From an uncultured Planktomarina sp. (lineage in GTDB: Bacteria > Pseudomonadota > Alphaproteobacteria > Rhodobacterales > Rhodobacteraceae), in the NCBI GenBank assembly GCA_905182425.1, contig CAJJBP010000007.1, positions 169,067 through 233,066 of the forward strand: a stretch of DNA of 64,000 bases, in the 5' to 3' direction. A program made the position numbers and the translations under genes. This document shows positions 19,281-28,440 of this stretch, one piece after another; the stretch's first letter is position 1, and each line of letters begins with the position of its first letter. A model generated the notes under the pieces. It ran no database searches. It saw only the letters and a list, made by a program, of their open reading frames with translations, and had not been told where the DNA came from.

Positions 19281-21926
19281 GTGGCCAAATCTGAAAATAC
19301 TGTCACGCCAATGATGACACAGTTTATGGAAATAAAGTCCGAATACCCCACCGCGCTGCTATTCTATCGCATGGGTGATTTCTACGAGTTGTTTTTTGAT
19401 GACGCTGTTGCAGCAGCTCAGGCACTTGATATAGTTCTCACCAAACGTGGCAAACATCTTGGAGAAGATATTCCAATGTGTGGCGTTCCTTACCATGCAG
19501 CAGAGGGTTACCTACTAAGCCTTATTCGAAAAGGGTTTCGTGTTGCGGTCTGTGAACAGCTCGAAAGCCCAAAAGAGGCAAAAATGAGGGGAGCAAAATC
19601 AGTAGTAAAAAGAGGTGTTGTTCGACTTGTCACCCCCGGAACCCTTACCGAAGACAGCTTACTGACCCCTCGACAATCAAACTTCCTAGCAGCTTTCGCG
19701 GAAATTCGTGGCGAGGGTTGTTTGGCTTGGGTTGATATTTCAACTGGAGATTTACGTTATTGCCCATGTCCAAGCGTGCGCCTTAGCCCTGAACTTGCTC
19801 GCCTTGCACCAGCAGAAATTTTAATTTCAAAAAACTCTGGAACAGATGTTTACGATGTTATTTCAGACGCTGGCATAGCTTTCACTGAATTGCACCAAGA
19901 GGCCTTTGATAGCATAAGGGGACGTGCTCAAGTTTCTAAAGCTTATGGTAATTTAACCCTTGATGGCCTTGGGGATTTGGACCGATCCAGCATCGCTGTG
20001 TTGGGGGCTTTGGTTGAATATTTGGATGCGACACAAAAAGGCCAGCTTCCGCTTTTAAGAAAGCCCGTTTGTGAATCGGGTAATGACTTTGTGGCCATTG
20101 ATGCCGCCACGCGCAAAAACCTTGAACTAACCGAAACCTTAGCTGGCGAGAAAAAGGGGTCTTTGCTTTCTGTTGTGGACCGAACAATCACCGGCGCTGG
20201 CGCACGCCTTTTGTACCGTAGAATAACAGCCCCGTCACAAAACCTTGGGATAATCGAAGAGCCGAGCCGCAGCTGTTCAGTTCTTTTGTGAAAATAGTGG
20301 ATTAAGGCTTTCTGTGCGCTCCACGTTAAAGCAAATGCCTGATATTGAACGGGCACTCAGTAGGCTTGCTTTGGGGCGTGGAGGTCCTAGGGATCTAGGC
20401 ACCCTAAGCAATGGATTGATCCACGCAACTAAGGTTGAGGGCCTTTTAGAGGCTCAGATCCTTCCAAGCCTACTTTCCAGGGTTACGGTCGACCTATTAG
20501 GCCATGATGATCTTTGCTCTGAGCTAGGCAGCGCATTAGTGGCGGAACCTCCTCTCCTGGCTCGTGATGGCGAGTTCGTAGCAGCGAGCTATTCAGCGAC
20601 ATTAGATGAGATCAAATCCCTCCGCGATAAAGCGCGTTCTGTGATCGCCAGAATGCAGGCTGAATATGCCAGTGCATCCAGTATTTCGACGTTAAAAATT
20701 AAACACAACAATGTTCTTGGTTATTTCATTGAAACCACGGCAGCTCATGCCCAGCGCATGCTTGCGGCTCCTTTATCTGCGACATTCATTCACCGCCAAA
20801 CTACAGCCAGCGCCGTACGCTTTACTACCGTCGATTTAGGGGAACTAGAAACCAAGATCTTAAACGCCGCAGGAAGAGCGACTCGAGCTTGAATTGGAAA
20901 TCTTTGAAAACCTACGTAACTCAGTTTTAGAGCATGCGGGACACCTGCAAGCTTTAGCAACCGCTATTGCTGAAATTGATGTGTCTTCCGGTTTAGCAGA
21001 GCTTGCAATGAACGGGGGCTGGGTGAGGCCAACCTTAAACAACAGCCGCAACTTTAACGTAGTCACAGGGTCGCCATCCCGTTGTAGAAGCTGCACTCAA
21101 AGTACAATCTTCTGCGGTTTTTGTAGCAAACGACTGTAATCTAAACGGCACGGCAGACACAATTTGGCTTTTAACGGGTCCAAACATGGCAGGTAAATCG
21201 ACGTTTCTGCGCCAAAATGCTCTCATAGCGCTCTTGGCGCAGGCTGGCTCATACGTTCCAGCTGCGCATGCAGAAATAGGTATAGTTTCACAAATTTTTA
21301 GTCGCGTTGGGGCATCTGATGATTTGGCCCGCGGAAGATCTACATTTATGGTCGAGATGGTAGAAACTGCTGCGATTTTAAATCAAGCTGACGACAGAGC
21401 ATTAGTTATCTTAGATGAAATTGGGCGAGGGACATCGACTTATGATGGGCTGTCGATTGCCTGGGCAACTCTCGAACACTTACATGACGTAAACAAATGT
21501 CGCACGGTTTTTGCAACACATTATCATGAGCTAACACAAGTTTCTAAAATATTGAAGCACGTCGAAAACGCCATGATCACAGTTCGGGAGTGGCAAGGCG
21601 ATGTTATATTCTTGCATGAAGTCAAGAAGGGCGCTGCGGACCGATCCTACGGAATTCAAGTAGCAAGGCTTGCCGGCTTACCTCAATCTGTTCTGCAGAG
21701 AGCCGGCTTAGTCTTAGAGGCACTAGAGCAAGGTGAACGTGAGGGAACAGGGGCGCGGAAAGCGCTTATAGATGACCTACCTTTGTTTTCCGCTGTTGCT
21801 TCACAGGCACCTCAGAAACCCAATATTCTTGAGGATATCATATCAAGCGTTCAGCCAGACACTTTAAGCCCTAAGGCGGCGCTAGACTTGGTTTATGAAC
21901 TTAAGTCTCATATAAAAAATAGTTAA
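19281..21926 (+). pseudogene. mutS: DNA mismatch-repair protein MutS, frameshifted
   Basis: Recognises mismatches and small loops in DNA. The gene reads as four pieces. Removing one extra base near 20262 (restores IIEERAAAVQFF), one near 20881 (restores GRALELELEIFEN) and one near 21071 (restores [13 protein letters not shown]) gives a continuous protein of about 880 residues, the normal length. Visible elements are the mismatch-binding YRMGDFYELFFDDA near residue 35, Walker [10 protein letters not shown], Walker [17 protein letters not shown] and THYHEL. The start GTG at 19281 follows GGAG. No other damage is seen, so sequence error is as likely as true loss. Confidence 0.9.
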
Positions 21927-21995
21927 GAATATGGTACTTTTGATAACCAGGGTGAATCTCAAAATTAGTTTTTTAGGATTTTAGTTACATAAAAT

Positions 21996-22550
21996 CTAGT
22001 CTGTCATTGAAGATACGCCTACCTGTGCTGGACGCAAAAGGCGATCATGCAACATAAAGCCTTCTGATAAGACCTGGATAATCTCCCCTGATTTTGTTCC
22101 CGGAAGCGGGGCTTCAAACATAGATTCATGATCTTGCGGGTTAAATTTATCGCCCACTTCAGGAACTATCGGTTCGATACCGTGCTTTTTAAATACACTG
22201 ATAAGCTCGCGCATTGTCAACTCAACGCCCTCTATTAATGCAGATGCAACCGCTCTTTGCTCATCTGTTGCCGACTCTAGGCCGCGCTTTAAATTATCAT
22301 AGATTGGCAACAAATCACGTGCCAGCTTTGAACCACCGTAGTTTTCAGCTTCCCGGCGATCACGCTCACTGCGTTTGCGTGAATTTTCGGCGTCCGCTAG
22401 TGCGCGCATCCATTTATCTTTAAGGTCATCACGCTCTGCACGTAATTCATCTAACTCAAGCTCTTCGTCGGTGTGTTCATCTTCACCAAACACTTCTTCT
22501 TCTGCAAGACTTATATCCTGCAAGAAATCATCTTCATTTTCCATCGCCAT
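21996..22550 (-). CDS. grpE: GrpE nucleotide-exchange factor
   Basis: Cochaperone that releases ADP from DnaK. The 184-residue protein has an acidic N-terminus, a long coiled coil (LELDELRAERDDLKDKWMRALADAEN) and the conserved C-terminal MFEAPLPGTKSGEIIQVLSEG with DRLLRPAQVGVS. It follows hrcA by 6 bases, forming the usual hrcA-grpE operon. No CIRCE operator was seen in front of hrcA. Confidence 0.95.
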   Translation of the reverse strand: MAMENEDDFLQDISLAEEEVFGEDEHTDEELELDELRAERDDLKDKWMRALADAENSRKRSERDRREAENYGGSKLARDLLPIYDNLKRGLESATDEQRAVASALIEGVELTMRELISVFKKHGIEPIVPEVGDKFNPQDHESMFEAPLPGTKSGEIIQVLSEGFMLHDRLLRPAQVGVSSMTD

Positions 22551-22556
22551 CTCGAC

Positions 22557-23618
22557 CTAACTCCGATCAGATAAAACGCGCCCAACCATCTGGGCCGTAT
22601 AATTTACAATTGGTACTATCCTGCCGTAATTGAGACGGGTAGGTCCAATTACGCCAACAGCCCCAATAACCTTTCGGTCAGCGTTCATATAGGGAGAAAC
22701 AACCAAAGATGAACCCGAAAGTGAAAAAAGTTTATTTTCAGAGCCTATAAAAATGCGTACACCCTCGCCAGTGTCCGTTAAATTAAGGAATTCTACTATA
22801 TCTTGTTTACGTTCTAAGTCATCAAATAATACTCGAACACGATTCAAATCTTCAGCTGTGCCGTCGTTTTCTAATAGGTTCGAGCGACCGCGCACGATCA
22901 AACGTTCATCACTGCCTCCCGCATCCTGCAAAACTGCGACACCTGTTTCCACCAAGGCTGCCGTCAATGTGTCAATTTCAGTTCGGTGATGTGAAATTTC
23001 AGCAGAAATGCTGCCCTGAAGTTCTTGGAGGGTTTTACCCTGTCCGACAGCATTGAGAAAGTTAACAGCTTCGCGCATTTGACTTGGGGTTTGACCTGTC
23101 GGTGGTCGAAAAACGCGGTTCTCAACTTCGCCATTTGCAAAAACCAAAATCGCTAACGCTCTGTCTTGGGCAAGAGACACAAATTCGATATGTTTGATTG
23201 GTGCGGACTTCTTTGGTGCCAAAACAAGAGATGCGCCCTGAGTAAGCCCTGAAAGCGCGCTGGATATACGGTCCAGAAGGTTCGTTACGTTGCCATCATT
23301 GCCAATCGTTGCGGCAATTTTGCGTTGATCTTTTTCATCTGGATCCCCCACCTCCATGATCCCATCAACAAACATCCGTAGTCCGAGCTCTGTTGGAATG
23401 CGGCCGGCAGAAATGTGGGGACTATTTAGTAAGCCTAGAAGCTCAAGGTCCTGCATAACATTGCGGATTGTAGCCGCACTAACCTGCTGGCTCATCTGCT
23501 GGGTAAGCGTGGCGCTTCCCATAGGTTCGCCAGAGGAAAGATAGCCTTCCACAACCCTCTGAAACACTTCGCGGCTGCGAGCATCCATGTCTGAAAATAG
23601 TTCTGTGGTCGATTCCAT
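22557..23618 (-). CDS. hrcA: Heat-inducible transcription repressor HrcA
   Basis: Represses groESL and related genes by binding CIRCE operators, with GroEL as its folding partner. The 353-residue protein has the N-terminal winged helix (SREVFQRVVEGYLSSGEPMGS, then SAATIRNVMQDLELLGLL) and the C-terminal signature ANGEVENRVF followed by GPTRLNYGRIVPIVNYTA. Divergent from rph, with a 65-base intergenic region to the rph start. Confidence 0.95.
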   Translation of the reverse strand: MESTTELFSDMDARSREVFQRVVEGYLSSGEPMGSATLTQQMSQQVSAATIRNVMQDLELLGLLNSPHISAGRIPTELGLRMFVDGIMEVGDPDEKDQRKIAATIGNDGNVTNLLDRISSALSGLTQGASLVLAPKKSAPIKHIEFVSLAQDRALAILVFANGEVENRVFRPPTGQTPSQMREAVNFLNAVGQGKTLQELQGSISAEISHHRTEIDTLTAALVETGVAVLQDAGGSDERLIVRGRSNLLENDGTAEDLNRVRVLFDDLERKQDIVEFLNLTDTGEGVRIFIGSENKLFSLSGSSLVVSPYMNADRKVIGAVGVIGPTRLNYGRIVPIVNYTAQMVGRVLSDRS

Positions 23619-23683
23619 AACCTAACCCTTGCCATTTGGGGCGTGCATCGCATATTCGCGCATCAACAGAAAGAGGACAAGAT

Positions 23684-24394
23684 ATGCGACCTTCCGGAAG
23701 AAAATTAAATCAAATGCGCGACGTTGTGATCGAAACGGGTGTGAGCCACCATGCTGAAGGATCTTGTTTGATCAAGGTTGGAGACACACATGTACTGTGT
23801 ACAGCAAGCCTTGAAGAACGGGTTCCTCCCTTTCTCCGAAACTCTGGTCTTGGTTGGGTGACGGCGGAATATGGTATGTTACCTCGGGCAACGCACACAC
23901 GAATGCGCCGCGAAGCAAAAAACGGTCAGTCTGGAAGAACACAAGAAATTCAACGTCTTATAGGAAGAAGTCTACGAGCTGGTGTTGACCGTGTAGCTTT
24001 AGGTGAGCGTCAAATTAGCATTGATTGTGACGTTATACAGGCTGATGGTGGTACGCGTTGTGCAGCAATTACTGGCGGCTGGGTTGCGCTAAAACTTGCC
24101 GTACAAAAACTAATGCTGGCAGGTGATGTCACAAGCAACCCTCTTTTGGATCCAGTAGCTGCTGTTAGCTGTGGTATTTATGCCGGTCAGCCAGTGTTGG
24201 ATTTGGACTACCCAGAAGACAGTGAGGCCGGTGTTGATGGAAACTTCGTACTATTGGGGTCAGGTAAGTTAGTTGAAGTTCAAATGTCAGCAGAGGGTTC
24301 GACATTCTCTCGTGGCCAAATGACTGAATTAACAGATCTTGCTGAAGTTGGGGTTACAGAGCTGGTAGCCGCACAATTGGCAGCAGTTGCATAA
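23684..24394 (+). CDS. rph: Ribonuclease PH
   Basis: Phosphorolytic 3'-5' exoribonuclease that trims tRNA precursors. The 236-residue product starts [17 protein letters not shown] and contains [17 protein letters not shown] near 60, RSLRAGVD near 95 and the phosphate-binding [16 protein letters not shown] near 115. The ATG at 23684 has AGAGGA upstream; a frame extension to 23636 is not family-like. Its stop overlaps the rdgB start (TAATG), giving an rph-rdgB-hemW operon. Confidence 0.96.
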   Translation: MRPSGRKLNQMRDVVIETGVSHHAEGSCLIKVGDTHVLCTASLEERVPPFLRNSGLGWVTAEYGMLPRATHTRMRREAKNGQSGRTQEIQRLIGRSLRAGVDRVALGERQISIDCDVIQADGGTRCAAITGGWVALKLAVQKLMLAGDVTSNPLLDPVAAVSCGIYAGQPVLDLDYPEDSEAGVDGNFVLLGSGKLVEVQMSAEGSTFSRGQMTELTDLAEVGVTELVAAQLAAVA

Positions 24395-25002
24395 TGCGCA
24401 AGTTTAATGAGCAAAAAATAGTTCTTGCCAGCCACAATAAGGGGAAAATCGGCGAGATTACGGCTCTGCTGGAGCCTCTTGGTATTGTATGTGTTTCTGC
24501 GGCAGAACTTAATCTGGCAGAACCAGAAGAAACAGAAGCAACCTTTTCTGGGAATGCGCGAATCAAAGCACATTTTGCGGCAAAGGCCTCTGGATTGCCC
24601 GCCCTTTCAGACGATAGTGGAATTTCGGTCGATGCTTTAGATGGAGAGCCTGGCGTTTATACAGCCGATTGGGCGGAAACCGAAAATGGAAGAGATTTCA
24701 ATCTTGCGATGACCAAAGTATGGAAAAAACTCGAAGCGGTTAAAGCCCCATTCCCGCGCTACGCTCAATTTAATTGCACTCTCTGTCTAGCTTGGCCTGA
24801 CGGACATGACGAAGTTTTTTCAGGTGTTGCGTCTGGAGAGGTTATTTGGCCAATGCGTGGACAACATGGTTTTGGTTTTGATCCAATATTTCAACCAACG
24901 GGATATGATCTCACCTTTGCTGAGATGCAGCCAATGGAGAAACAGCCCTTAACCCATCGCGCCAATGCCTTCCATAAATTAGTTACATATTGTTTTGAAT
25001 GA
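24394..25002 (+). CDS. rdgB: dITP/XTP pyrophosphatase (non-canonical purine NTPase)
   Basis: Removes deaminated purine nucleotides (ITP, dITP, XTP) from the pool. The 202-residue product has the family start IVLASHNKGKIGEI, SDDSGISVDALDGEPGVYTADWA near 75-95 and GFDPIFQPTGYDLTFAEM near 165. It overlaps hemW by 8 bases. With the maf domain elsewhere in the window this is the second house-cleaning nucleotidase here. Confidence 0.95.
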   Translation: MRKFNEQKIVLASHNKGKIGEITALLEPLGIVCVSAAELNLAEPEETEATFSGNARIKAHFAAKASGLPALSDDSGISVDALDGEPGVYTADWAETENGRDFNLAMTKVWKKLEAVKAPFPRYAQFNCTLCLAWPDGHDEVFSGVASGEVIWPMRGQHGFGFDPIFQPTGYDLTFAEMQPMEKQPLTHRANAFHKLVTYCFE

Positions 25003-26146
25003 GGATTGGAAAAATGGTGGGTTCGGGCTCTATGTTCACTGGCCTTTTTGTGAGGCCAAATGCCCCTACTGCGATTTTAATTCATATGTGAGCGCAAAAA
25101 TAGACACGGATTCTTGGGGCACGGCTCTTGTTTCTGAGATCAAACGTCACGCAGAAATCACACCTGGCCGACTGCTGAATTCTATTTTTTTTGGGGGCGG
25201 TACACCTAGTCTTATGCCCCCAAAAATTGTGGGTGATATAATTGATACCGCCCTGAAAATCTGGACCCCGGCTAATGATATTGAGATTACACTAGAGGCT
25301 AACCCATCTTCTGTAGAGGTGGATCGGTTTGCCGGTTATCGCGCAGCGGGCGTAAACCGGGTTTCCTTGGGTGTGCAGGCGTTAAATGATGGTGATCTTA
25401 GGGCGCTGGGTAGACTGCATTCCGTTCAAGAGGCGACGTTAGCGCTTGATATCGCTCATAAAAACTTTGACCGGGTTAGTTTTGATTTAATTTATGCTCG
25501 GCAACAACAAAGTCTGTCATCATGGGAGGCCGAGTTAAAGCAAGCGCTGTTGATGAGCAGCGGGCACCTCTCACTTTATCAGCTGTCCGTTGAGCCTGGC
25601 ACTGCCTTTGGATTCAGGGCCAAAGCTGGAAAACTTGGTGGATTACCTGATGAGGACCTGTCGGCTGATATGTTCGAACTTACCAATGAAATGTGTAGCG
25701 ATGCAGGCCATTCCCCCTATGAAATATCAAACTATTCAGCAGACGGTCTGGAATCCATCCACAACATTATCTACTGGCGGGGCGGCGATTATATTGGGGT
25801 TGGCCCTGGAGCTCACGGTAGGATTACGACAACGTTGGGACGTCATGCAACGCAAACTGCACTAGCCCCTTTCGCTTGGCTTGAGCGCGTTGAGCAAAAA
25901 AAGTCCGCCACACTTCACACCATAAAGTTGCACCCAATAGACCACGCTAACGAACTGATAATGATGGGTTTAAGGTTAAGTTGCGGGATTTCTATTTCTA
26001 GGATCTCAGATGTAGCTGGCCGGGCCATATCAGTACCCGAAAACCTTTTTGAGCTCGGGTTAATAGAGCTTCATGGCGACAACTTAAGGGCTAGCCCAAC
26101 CGGTCGTCCCCTTCTTAACCAAATCATCCAAGGCATAATGTTTTAA
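24995..26146 (+). CDS. hemW: Heme chaperone HemW (radical SAM, HemN-like)
   Basis: Radical-SAM protein that binds heme and delivers it to respiratory proteins; often mislabelled coproporphyrinogen oxidase. The 383-residue protein has the cluster motif CEAKCPYCDFNSY near residue 19, the SAM-binding FFGGGTPSLM near 65 and EANPSSVE near 105. It lacks the extra N-terminal tail and length of true HemN. It converges on parB with a 4-base overlap. Confidence 0.92.
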   Translation: MNEDWKNGGFGLYVHWPFCEAKCPYCDFNSYVSAKIDTDSWGTALVSEIKRHAEITPGRLLNSIFFGGGTPSLMPPKIVGDIIDTALKIWTPANDIEITLEANPSSVEVDRFAGYRAAGVNRVSLGVQALNDGDLRALGRLHSVQEATLALDIAHKNFDRVSFDLIYARQQQSLSSWEAELKQALLMSSGHLSLYQLSVEPGTAFGFRAKAGKLGGLPDEDLSADMFELTNEMCSDAGHSPYEISNYSADGLESIHNIIYWRGGDYIGVGPGAHGRITTTLGRHATQTALAPFAWLERVEQKKSATLHTIKLHPIDHANELIMMGLRLSCGISISRISDVAGRAISVPENLFELGLIELHGDNLRASPTGRPLLNQIIQGIMF

Positions 26147-27036
26147 GTCCCACCCAGCTGGCGACATAGCTCATCTAGCTGGTCAAGGGATTTATATTTC
26201 ACGGTTAATGTGCCACCCTCTTCTCCTTGAAGATGCTCGATCGATACCATCATTTTCAATGTAGAAGATAGGTCACCCTCAAGAGCTTTAGTATCAGCAT
26301 CTTTTTTTATCTGTGCTGTTTTTTTCGCCGGTTTCGGAATTTTACCCTGCTTTACTAGGGCCTCTATCTGTCGAACAGACAAGCCCTTCAAAACAGCAAG
26401 TTTCGCTAATTCTGAAGCGTTGGGCGCCGTTATTAGCGCTCTGGCATGACCGCTTGACAACCGCCCCCCGACTACAAGCGCCTGAACATCGCCCGGTAAA
26501 GCCAAGAGCCTAAGGCTGTTTGCGATATGGGGTCGCGATTTCCCTAGAGCTTCTGCCATCTGCTCTTGTGTGTGACTAAATTTTTCCATCAGCTGCCTGA
26601 AACCGGACGCCTCCTCAATAGGGTTCAAGTCAGAGCGCTGAATGTTCTCTATAATAGCAATTTCTAGTACATCTAGGTCAGAGAGGTCGCGGATAACCAC
26701 CGGTAACGCGTGCAATTGCGCCTTCTGTGACGCCCTCCACCGACGCTCTCCCGCTACAATTTCATATTCATCCTGTTTAGAAGGGTGCACACGAACCACC
26801 AGGGGCTGAATTACGCCCTTAGATCTTATAGAATTAGCCAGATTATTGAGCTCTTCTGCATCAAAGTGACGACGGGGTTGATCCGGGTTTGGATGTATTT
26901 TTTCTATAGGAACGAGTGAGTTATGTTTTGCCCCACGCCCTGCATTTGCCGCTTCGCTAGCTATGGGTTCGATATCTGCCATTAAGGCAGAAAGGCCGCG
27001 GCCGAGGCCGCGTTGGCGGTTCGTTGGATTAGACAT
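26143..27036 (-). CDS. parB: Chromosome-partitioning protein ParB
   Basis: CTP-dependent parS-binding clamp. The 297-residue protein has the arginine-rich CTPase motif GERRWRA near residue 95, the helix-turn-helix (TQEQMAEALGKSRPHIANSLRLL) near 150-175 and a C-terminal dimerisation region. It follows parA by 20 bases. Two perfect parS sites lie 1.4 and 3.3 kb upstream, inside rsmG and at the start of mnmG, so the whole partition system is local. Confidence 0.96.
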   Translation of the reverse strand: MSNPTNRQRGLGRGLSALMADIEPIASEAANAGRGAKHNSLVPIEKIHPNPDQPRRHFDAEELNNLANSIRSKGVIQPLVVRVHPSKQDEYEIVAGERRWRASQKAQLHALPVVIRDLSDLDVLEIAIIENIQRSDLNPIEEASGFRQLMEKFSHTQEQMAEALGKSRPHIANSLRLLALPGDVQALVVGGRLSSGHARALITAPNASELAKLAVLKGLSVRQIEALVKQGKIPKPAKKTAQIKKDADTKALEGDLSSTLKMMVSIEHLQGEEGGTLTVKYKSLDQLDELCRQLGGT

Positions 27037-27056
27037 TTTCGTCTCCTAGACCTCTT

Positions 27057-27839
27057 TCATGAACGTGCGAGAATTTCTTTGGCAAGCGCCCTATAAGCAA
27101 TAGCGCCTTTGGATTTAGTGTCATAACTCAGTACGGACTTGGCGAACGAAGGGGCCTCGCTTATTCTAACATTTCTCGGAATAATGGTTTTGAACACCAG
27201 CTCACCCAAATTTTCCCGCGCATCTTCTTCGACCTGTAGCGAAAGCTTGTTTCGCGCATCATACATAGTGAGAACAACACCCTCAATCCGAAGGTTTGGG
27301 TTTCCAGACGCTCTGACCTCACGTACAGACAATATTAACTGTGAAAGCCCTTCGAGGGCAAAAAATTCGCTTTGTAGTGGAATTATCAATGAGTCGGCAG
27401 CGATAAACGCATTTACCGTGAGGACATTTAATGATGGAGGACAGTCCATAAAAACGTAATCGAATTTAGATAATTCAGAATTCTGGAGGACATTAGCCAA
27501 AAGCTGACTTCTATTATTACTAGTTGCCAGCTCTATGTCCGCCGAACTCAAGTCAGTAGTGGATGGGACAATAAAAATATTTTTAGCTTTAGTTTCAACG
27601 ACGTGCTTAGGTTCTATTTTTTGCCCAACGAGAACGTCATACGTTGTGAATTCTCGGTCTTCAGCCAGAGACCCTAGTCCGGTTGAAGCATTGCCCTGTG
27701 GGTCAAGATCCAAAATAAGAACTTTATAGCCATTTTCCGCAAAAGCTGCGGCCAAGTTAATTGTGGTGGTGGTCTTACCAACCCCCCCCTTTTGGTTCGC
27801 GAAAGCGAAAACCTTAGGTTTTTTTAGCGGCACACTCAA
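27057..27839 (-). CDS. parA: Chromosome-partitioning ATPase ParA
   Basis: Walker-type ATPase that moves ParB-parS complexes. The protein begins with KPKVFAFANQKGGVGKTTTTINLAAA (deviant Walker A KGGVGKT) and has LILDLDPQGNASTGL near 40 and FVFMDCPPSLN-type Walker B (here YVFMDCPPSLNVLT) near 120. TTG at 27839 and GTG at 27833 are the plausible starts; a longer reading to 27872 lies deep inside rsmG. It overlaps the 3' end of rsmG by about 26 bases and precedes parB. Confidence 0.95.
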   Translation of the reverse strand: MSVPLKKPKVFAFANQKGGVGKTTTTINLAAAFAENGYKVLILDLDPQGNASTGLGSLAEDREFTTYDVLVGQKIEPKHVVETKAKNIFIVPSTTDLSSADIELATSNNRSQLLANVLQNSELSKFDYVFMDCPPSLNVLTVNAFIAADSLIIPLQSEFFALEGLSQLILSVREVRASGNPNLRIEGVVLTMYDARNKLSLQVEEDARENLGELVFKTIIPRNVRISEAPSFAKSVLSYDTKSKGAIAYRALAKEILARS

Positions 27840-28437
27840 TATTCCTAATCCTGAGCACCGCAGCTTCGGCACTTGTTTTACTTTGTATCACTTCACAATC
27901 AAACTTCCACGATTCTCGTGCTAGCCTAACCTCATCCTGATGACTTTTTCCTTTCATAAAGAGACAAACACCGTCCAAGTCTACCAATCTTTTACTGAAA
28001 TGTAGTAATTTATCTAAATGGGCCAGGGCGCGGGCAGAGATAACAGTTGCCGGTGGTAAGTTTATTTCATCAATTCTTTGATTCACCACCTGACAATTTA
28101 GACGAAGCGCCCGCGAAGCCTCCCTAAGAAATGTTGCCTTTCTTGCATCACTCTCCACTAGATACATGCAAGTCTCTGGAGCAACTTCTTTGAGAACCAC
28201 AGAGACCACTATTCCTGGAAAACCCCCACCGCTGCCAAGGTCGATCCAGGCCCGTCCAGTTGCGGCAAGTGGGATAAGTTGGGCGGAATCTTTAATATGT
28301 CGCACCCATACGTCAGCCAAGCTGTTTTTAGCCACTAGGTTGATTGTCGGATTCCACTTAGCAACTAACTGCACAAACCGGTCCAAACCATCCAATGTTT
28401 CACGTGAAACATTTTTTAAAATATCAAGTGACTCCAA
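27814..28437 (-). CDS. rsmG: 16S rRNA (guanine527-N7)-methyltransferase
   Basis: SAM enzyme that methylates G527 of 16S rRNA. The 207-residue protein has FVQLVAKWNPTINLVAK near residue 22 and the SAM loop DLGSGGGFPGIVVS near 65, then HVESDxRKAxF-type (LVESDARKATFLREA). Start is probably TTG at 28437, four bases after the mnmG stop. The parS palindrome encodes its residues NVSRETL, a position conserved in many Alphaproteobacteria. Confidence 0.95.
   Translation of the reverse strand: MESLDILKNVSRETLDGLDRFVQLVAKWNPTINLVAKNSLADVWVRHIKDSAQLIPLAATGRAWIDLGSGGGFPGIVVSVVLKEVAPETCMYLVESDARKATFLREASRALRLNCQVVNQRIDEINLPPATVISARALAHLDKLLHFSKRLVDLDGVCLFMKGKSHQDEVRLARESWKFDCEVIQSKTSAEAAVLRIRNIECAAKKT
28396..28411. 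promoter_or_regulatory. parS site in rsmG
   Basis: Perfect 16-base palindrome TGTTTCACGTGAAACA, identical to the general bacterial parS consensus. It lies within the first codons of rsmG, about 5 kb from the proposed origin and 1.4 kb from parB. Expected ParB loading site. Confidence 0.93.
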
Positions 28438-28440
28438 AAC

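Noticed and set aside
22551..23683. CIRCE operator for HrcA autoregulation
   Set aside because: No TTAGCACTC-N9-GAGTGCTAA inverted repeat is present around hrcA or grpE.
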